In this document: in pieces, positions 57,756 through 64,000 of the stretch | Layout of the letters: the number at the start of each line of letters is the position of its first letter | Position numbering within the stretch: position 1 is the stretch's first letter | NCBI GenBank assembly: GCA_951640195.1 | Contig: OX621165.1 | Span: 1,798,001 to 1,862,000, forward strand | Length of the DNA stretch: 64,000 bases | Source: Porpolomopsis calyptriformis | Lineage: Eukaryota > Basidiomycota > Agaricomycetes > Agaricales > Hygrophoraceae | Reading direction: 5' to 3' | Position numbers and translations under genes: made by a program | Notes under the pieces: generated by a model | The model's input: only the letters and a program-made list of their open reading frames with translations | Told to the model about the DNA's origin: nothing | Databases searched by the model: none

Positions 57756-58293
57756 TGTCAGAGATATATTTTTTCTTTTCCTTTGCTCGTCTATTCCCAT
57801 TTACATCAGACAGTTTACATCAATAGCTGCTTAGCCACCCAAACTCTGCTTAGTAATAGAAGGTGACCAAGCCATATCTATATTTAGTCTACCATCACTC
57901 TCCTTATCTACATGACTCATCCATAGTCGTTACAACTCACACGTAGTCAGTATGACTCATACTTAGCTAGTATATAAAGCTAGCAGTAGATAGACTTAGG
58001 ATAAGTTTGTTTCTTTCATTAACACCCCAATCAGTAGTCTTCCAACCCTTTGAAACCCTACACCCAGAGCCTGAAGTAAAACCTTGCGATCAACCCTAGA
58101 CTGCCGTCTAACAAGAAACAAACTTCCTTCTTGCTCACTCCACACTATACAACCCTTACTCTGTCTGGCTAGCACTGAAGGTCTTCACCCACCAGATCAA
58201 TTTCACCACCCAGACATCAATATCGATTAGGCTTGCTCTCTCCCCTTGTATTCCCGTCAAGCTCCCCAATATCCAACCGCCACCGTTCCACTA
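57756..58293 (+). repeat. Gypsy-3 5' LTR and leader
   Basis: The LTR begins TGTCAGAGATATATTTTTTC, preceded by GTATC (57751-57755). TGACTCA heptamers lie at about 57914 and 57950 and TATATAAAG at about 57972. The LTR end is uncertain; CTAACA at 58113 is one candidate, and no convincing primer-binding site follows it. The gag ATG is at 58294. Confidence 0.6.
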
Positions 58294-59694
58294 ATGGTTT
58301 TGACTCGTTCATCATCTACTATCCCTCACCCTGCTATCGCTCCCTCCCAGGAAGGCTTCCTCCCTCCTGTCCCAGCTCCCTCCCATGATGAGATGGTTGA
58401 CCCTGCCTAAGAAGAAGAAGAAGAAGAAGAAGAACAAGCGGGTCCCTCTTACTCAAAAGGGAAAGGTTGAGCTGAGGACAATGATGAGGATGAAGAAGAA
58501 GATCCACGCATAGCCTTTGAGATCATGAAGCAGGATTATCAACAATTGCTGCAGGTCCAACAAGACCAAGCGCAAGCGAGTCATAGAATCGAACAACAAC
58601 TTCAAGTATTGATGGCCAACCTCATAGGCCCCCAACCTGTCCCTGCCCCTCTTGGGCCATTTCCCCAACCCTTCCAAGCACCCCCAGTATTCCCCTAACC
58701 TGTCCCTGCCCCTGCCCCTGCCCCCGCCAAGATCAAGATGAACCCTCCTGATGAATTCTCTGGTGACCCCACCAAGCTTCGCAATTTCCTGCGTCAAGTG
58801 AAGTTGAATCATTTGGGGCAACCAGGAATCTCAGAGACTGACAAGATTATCTATGCCTTGTCATTTATGATTGGAGGAAACGCAGAACCATGGGCTGAGT
58901 GTCAAGTAGACGCTTACACAATGTTGAACTAGGTTGGTGCTGATTGGGCTGTCTTTGAACAAGCCCTCACCTGAGACTTTGGAGACTTGGACCCCAAGTC
59001 AACTGCTCAACTGAAGATCAAGGACGTCAAGCAGTTCAACAAGAGTGCAGAGGAGTACAACATCAATTTCAATCGATGGGTCCATGATACTGGATACGGA
59101 CAAGAAGCTTCGGTGACTTTATATAAAGACGGACTCAACCCCTCCCTTTTGTGACAGATCTACCTCTCAGATCGTTAACCCACCACCCTCTTTGAATGGC
59201 AGTCTCGTGCTGCAGAACTTGATAGACGACATCGAGAATTCCTAGCTAGAACATCTTCTAAGCCCCAGACTTGTAACACTTGCATCACCAACACCCCCTA
59301 CCGACAAGGACCACCTGCTGGTCCCTCCACCTATTCCAACCCTGCTGCCCCCAGAATCAAACAAGAAGAAAAGCCTGCTTCACTAGGAGGAATTCCTAAA
59401 GGAGCATGTTTCAACTGTGGACGATTTGGCCACTTTGCCAGTTCTTGTCCCAATGCTCCTAGGACGAGTACTTCTGGTTCTGGAAGCCGCTCCTTCACCC
59501 CAGCAGCTAGAGGTCATGGAGGAAAGAAACCTAGTCGAGGGAGAAACGTTCGAGTTCTGGAGACCTCAGCCTCGATTGAGGAGGTCAACTCTAATGAAGA
59601 TTCTCATCAAGATTTCGAGAAATGTGGTATCGTCAACTGGGAGCCTAAGAGGAAAGAAGAGCTGAAGAGAGCTTTGGAGAAACAGGGTTTTTGA
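58294..59694 (+). pseudogene. Gypsy-3 (chromovirus) gag
   Basis: From ATG 58294: an acidic Glu-run segment (58410-58435), a Pro-rich stretch, then the capsid domain (MNPPDEFSGDPTKLRNFLRQ at 58738; ISETDKIIYALSFM; WAECQVDAY). A zinc knuckle C-x2-C-x4-H-x4-C follows (CFNCGRFGHFASSC, about 59408-59450), with a Gly/Arg/Ser-rich basic tail. The frame ends at TGA 59692-59694, inside a -1 frameshift signal. Stops at about 58408, 58469, 58697, 58930, 58972, 59152 and 59177 mostly fit CAA, CAG or CGA to stop transitions. Gag assembles the particle and packages RNA. CpG is commoner here than in the other repeats, so this copy looks younger. Confidence 0.85.
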
Positions 59695-59727
59695 ACAGTC
59701 CGGACAATAGCTCATGCATTGTGGACT
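59685..59727 (+). promoter_or_regulatory. Programmed -1 ribosomal frameshift site
   Basis: Heptamer G GGT TTT (59685-59691) in the gag frame, immediately before the gag stop. Five nucleotides later a stem AGTCC/GGACT (59697-59701 with 59723-59727) plus ACAAT/ATTGT (59704-59708 with 59718-59722) closes a 9-nt loop. The -1 frame opens directly into the pol frame (frame of 59691-60050). All elements of a classical X XXY YYZ site with correct spacing are present. Confidence 0.75.
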
Positions 59728-62700
59728 CCTTTTCTATGTGTACCACTACCCCTATGCAATCTATTTCCCAAATTCTTGGTGCACTTGATTCGAGCGAAGA
59801 AGCTTTAACCATCCCCCTTTGGTTGGAAACCACAGACACTGGTAGACGAATTGCCGCCAGTGCATTGATAGACTCTGGCACCTCTGGATGCTTTATAAAC
59901 TGGAACTTCGTGCAGGAACGTGATATCCCTTTTTATCGATTGGAAGGACCAATCCCCATGCGGAACACAGATGGGACAGACAACCGAGGAGGTCCCATCG
60001 AATATGCTGTAGACCTGTGGATGGAGACGCCAGATTTTCCTAGGGAATGAACCCATTTGGAAGTGACAAATTTAGGAGATATGATACAGGTTATCCTCGG
60101 CTACCCATGGCTCAAACGTAACAATCCCCTGGTTGACTGGAAGGCTGGAACACTGACTTCACGTCAGACTGTGGCCCCAACCAAGACTTCTCAGGCTGGA
60201 GTGATAGTGTTACGAGTAGGCTCTACGTTGAATGGCGACTCCTACGCCAAGATTATCAGATTGGTCTCACTGGGAGACCATGCAAGACCCACTACTGTGG
60301 AGGAAGATATGAAGAAGTATGTGCTGAAGAAATACTGGAGGCACTGGAAGGTGTTTATGAAGACTACCTTCGATGAACTTCCCCCACGATGACCAGAATT
60401 TGACCATGCAATCGATCTCGAACCTACCTTTAGACCCAAGATCGGAAAGGTGTACAAACTCACTGAGTACGAACAGGGAAAGCTGAATGAATTCCTGGAG
60501 GAACAACTTGCAAGTGGACGAATACAACGATCAAACTCCAAACAAGCTGCCTCGTTCTTCTTTGCTGCCAAAGGTGAAGAAGTTAATGCCCAAGGACAAG
60601 ATGCTGGACTACGTCCAATCCAAGACTATCGCTATCTGAATACTCACACGATCCCAGACGCCTATCCCTTACCTCTCATCTCTGAGATCATTCAACAGAC
60701 CAAGTTATCAGAAGCGGAACTGTTCACAGTCATGGATATCCAATGGGGCTTTAACAATATTCGTATCAAAGAAGGAGACAAATGGAAAGGAGCCTTCAAC
60801 ACTCGACGAGGGCTGTTCAAGCCCACTGTCATGTTCTTTGGGATGCGGAACTCGCCTACCTCCTTCCAACGAATGATTGACGTTCTCTTCAAAGAGGTTA
60901 TCGATTCCAAACAGGTCCACATCTATATTGATGATATCTTGATCATGGGAAAGGACCTTACTGAACTCACCTATTGGACAGAACGAACTCTAGAGATCAT
61001 GGAGAAGAACCAACTGTCCTGCAAACCTGTCAAGTGTTAGTTTGAGAAAAAGGAAGTGATTTATCTGGGGATGATGATCTCTAAAGGCCACATTGCTATT
61101 AACCCCAAGAAGGTTGAGGCGATCAGAACCTGGCCTATCCCCCAGAAGAAACGAGACCTTCAATCCTTCCTTGGCACTGCCAACTTTTGGCGAAGGTTTA
61201 TCAAGGATTACTCCCTGATCACTCGTCCTCTTAATGAGCTCTTATGAAAGGATCAAGAATGGATTTGGACCCCTAGGCAACAACGTGCTTTTGATACCCT
61301 CAAGAATGCACTTACCTCTGCTCCTGTTTTGAGAACCCCGAAGCCAGACCTTCCTTACCTTCTGGAGACGGATGCCTCTGGTGTTGCACTGGGTGCAGTC
61401 TTGACCCAGAAAGAGAATGACGAAGAAGATTGGCACCCCATTGGCTTCTACTCCAAGACCCTCCTCCCAGCTGAACGAAATTACCCCACCCATGACCAAG
61501 AGCTTTTAGCCATCATATCTGCCTTGAATGAATGGAGATACCTCCTGCAAGGGATATGGCAACCCATTATGATCAAGACTGACAACTAGTCCCTCCAATA
61601 CTTCATGACCAGTCATCAACTCTCTAGATGCTAGGCTAGATGGTCTGAGTTTTTAGCTCGCTTTTGGTTCAGAATCAGCTACCAGCCTAGAATCAAGAAT
61701 AAGGCTGATGGACTCTCTAAACGTCCAGATCATTACCTGGAGTCTTATGAGGAGGTGGAGGACAAGGTCCTTCTGCCAAAAGAACTTTTTGTCAATGCGC
61801 TTTTCATCAATGCAATCATCAGTTTATCATCCCCCAACTTTTTATCCAAGCTTTGCTTCCATTCCCCCCTACCCCCTGAGATCATGGCCAAAATTGAAGA
61901 TCCCTCTTCCAGATACACCCACATAGATGGCATTGTGTGCGATGCTAGAGATCGTATAGTTGTGCCAAAGGACGTATCTTTGCGCACAGAAATTATTCGA
62001 TTGACCCACGACACACCCACTGGTGGCCATCCTGGTATTGAGAAGACGAAGGAACTGCTCCTCTGTAACTACACATGGGAAGGTGCCCCACAAGATATCA
62101 CTAATTACGTGAAGTCCTACCTTGCTTGTCAACAGACCAAGGTTTATCCACAGAAACCCACTGGACTTCTCCAACCGTTACCCCCTCCTACTAAACTGTG
62201 GCAACAGATCACTGCTGATCTAATCGTGGAACTCCCTAATTCAAAAGGATTTGACGCTATTCTAGTTGTGGTGGACAGATTCACCAAACGGGCTCACTTC
62301 ATCCCAACAACTGGAAACCTGTCTGCTAAAGGAACTGCTGCGCTGTTTCAGGAACATGTCTGGAAGCACCATGGATGGCCAGAGAAGATCATTACTGATC
62401 GAGGAACCCAATTCTCATCGAAGTTTGCTACGTCATTGAACGAACTCCTAGGAACCACTTCTGGGCTTTCTACTGCCTATCACCCCCAAACAGATGGACA
62501 AACTGAACGAACCAATCAAGAGTTAGAGCAGTACGTACGGCTCTACACTAACTTCATGCAAGACGATTGGAAAGACTGGTTAGCCCCGGCGGAGTTTGCT
62601 TATAACAACCGAGAACATTCCTCCACTCACCAATCCCCCTTCTGGCTTGAATATGGCTGACACCCTCACACCCCCTTATCAGTTCCAACCCAAACCTCAA

Positions 62701-63270
62701 ATCCCGATGCCAACGAGTTTTACGTGCAGCTTACTAGAGCTAGAGAGAATGCTGAAGAGTCTCTTCAAAAGACCGCCAACTCAATGAAGCTCTATGCCGA
62801 TCGAAAACGTCAAAAGGAACCCACGTTTTACAAAGGACAAAGGGTCTGGCTTGATGCCAAGAATTTGAAAACTGGCCAGCCTGCGAAGAAACTGGATGTC
62901 CGCCGGCTCAGACTTTTTATAATTCTAAAACAAGTATCGCCTGTGGCTTACTGACTAAAGCTACCACTGTTATAGAGGATCCACCCCGTGTTTCACGTTT
63001 CACTACTCAAAGCTCTAGAGGAGAATCTCGATCTCCATCCCCCCATTGAGGAAGATGATAACCTCCGACCACCTCTGGATGTGATCGAAGGGGAACCCAA
63101 GTATGAAGTGGAACGTATTTTGAATCACACCCCAGGAAAACAAAATCGACAATACTTAATCAAATAGAAAGGCTACCCGATAGAGGCAGCCACCTGGGAA
63201 CCACGATGGAACCTCAAGCACACAAAAGACATCTTAATGAATTATGAAAAGTCTATTCAAGCGGCAACTT
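59691..63270 (+). pseudogene. Gypsy-3 pol: protease, RT, RNase H, integrase, chromodomain
   Basis: In the -1 frame: protease (DSGTSGCFI, about 59872); RT (IQDYRYLN, FFGMRNSPTSFQRMID, catalytic YIDDIL at about 60930, YLGMMIS); RNase H (LLETDASGVALGAVL about 61360, HDQELLAI, IKTDN). Integrase zinc region (THDTP-GGH ... SYLACQQ; the first Cys is Tyr) and core with D (TADLIVEL), D (ITDRGTQFSS) and E (TERTNQELEQY). The chromodomain (YEVERILNHT ... KGYPIEAATWEP, 63102-63240) has one Trp codon turned TAG. Stops at 61038, 61246, 61588, 61633, 62658 and a frame shift near 62905 break it. Chromodomains target integration to modified histones, marking it as a chromovirus. Order and lengths are otherwise complete. 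Confidence 0.88.
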
Positions 63271-64000
63271 AACTCTCTTTCATGAATACTACCGACATCA
63301 CGATCGTTAAATCTCTTTTTCTCCTTTTCAATCTCCGACGACTATAAGGACTTCCCCTTCCCAACAATCATCAAAAGAAGCATGAAATACCCCGCCAAGT
63401 TCTTTATGCCTGCAAGTCGACTGGGAGGCGTCCACCCCGAGGGAACCCCACCGCTTCTACCTCCAACCTCCCCCCCGATTCTTCTTCCTCCTCTTCCTCG
63501 TCCAACAGTGTCTTGGTTACCCGACAGTTCAAGAAGCCGAAATAACATACTGATACTATTGACAAGCCAGGATGAAATCGTAACTACCGAGGGCTCCCCT
63601 TTGCCAAGGTCGAGCACCTATCTGGGTGCCCCGAGACCTACATCCCATTTATTTCTGGGGCACGTTGATGCGAACTTAACTACAACCGTCACTGGTACAC
63701 ATTCAACAAGGACAGTGACTTTGACAACAAGAAGAATCAACTTGAAGATTGGCTGGAGGCGTACCAAGTTGGGCGCCAACTTTTGATGGTTATACCGGAC
63801 CAGGACGAATCTGACGTCACCACCCCCACTATCCCTGAAGCCCCATCTCGCACCACATCCATCGCGTTGCCAACCGACTCTATACTGCCCAGAACGGGTA
63901 CCGCTCAATGATGGATGCCAAGTACGAAAGGATCCTTGACCTGGAGGAGAATGCTGTGATGTGTAGGGAGCTGGCTGAAACTTGGTTGCGACATGCCTGG
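63271..64000 (+). other. Post-chromodomain open region of gypsy-3 (possible extra ORF)
   Basis: After the chromodomain, a protein-like plus frame can be followed from about 63400 to 63911: a Pro/Ser-rich start, then RQFKKPK, WYTFNKDSDFDNKKNQLEDW and VIPDQDESD, with three stops fitting CAA, TGG or CGA changes. At 63911, in another frame, MMDAKYERILDLEENAVM begins a helical peptide that runs off the window. I do not recognise it. It could be an accessory gene of the element, a captured gene, or the edge of the next gene. The 3' LTR was not reached. Confidence 0.35.

Noticed and set aside
1..64000. A novel defence or secondary-metabolite gene cluster
   Set aside because: Apart from the HEAT-repeat gene, every coding stretch I could read is transposon-derived or a broken gene; no co-oriented set of intact genes exists here.

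Overview
The window looks like a transposon-packed stretch of a mushroom-forming fungus (Agaricomycete, Basidiomycota). Three things suggest this: a 19-exon host gene whose introns are only 46-63 nt long, chromodomain Ty3/gypsy and Ty1/copia elements with basidiomycete-style proteins, and Helitron, Harbinger and BTB gene fragments of the kind common in these genomes. I had no database; family assignments rest on motifs and remembered family patterns.

Layout. 1-3.5 kb: decayed gypsy gag-protease (minus) between LTR pieces. 4.3-6.8 kb: copia pseudogene (plus) split by a solo LTR. 6.8-10 kb: two gypsy gag remnants (minus) separated by an LTR with a primer-binding site. 10.3-14.6 kb: broken cellular-type genes (an uncharacterised family, a DDE-integrase-like gene, a BTB/POZ gene). 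15-23 kb: solo LTRs, two of them a 1-kb family with a striking promoter, a Helitron helicase tail split by another solo LTR, and a fragment of an unknown multi-exon family. 21.5-24.5 kb and 32.7-35.5 kb: two copies of a long terminal-inverted-repeat element carrying tetratricopeptide (TPR) gene fragments, resembling a Pack-MULE.

Between those two copies (25.1-32.1 kb) sits the only intact gene, a HEATR5/Laa1-type HEAT-repeat protein predicted at 2013 residues. 35.7-37.4 kb holds a PIF/Harbinger remnant (SANT/Myb ORF plus transposase C-terminus). 37.4-41 kb holds LTRs, a coiled-coil/Cys-cluster gene fragment and gypsy pieces. 41-57.8 kb is a complex copia cluster: three related copies, nested solo LTRs, inverted segments, and two 3,510-bp arms that form an almost perfect inverted repeat. 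57.8-64 kb is a younger chromodomain gypsy element with a textbook -1 frameshift signal between gag and pol, running off the window end.

The repeats are inactivated mainly by C-to-T/G-to-A transitions. Aligned copia copies show these mostly at CpA, the context of classical RIP. CpG is nearly absent from the last 740 bp of the host gene, next to the repeats, but abundant before it, suggesting that the process which decays the repeats has reached into the gene. Solo LTRs with target-site duplications give a relative order of insertion events.
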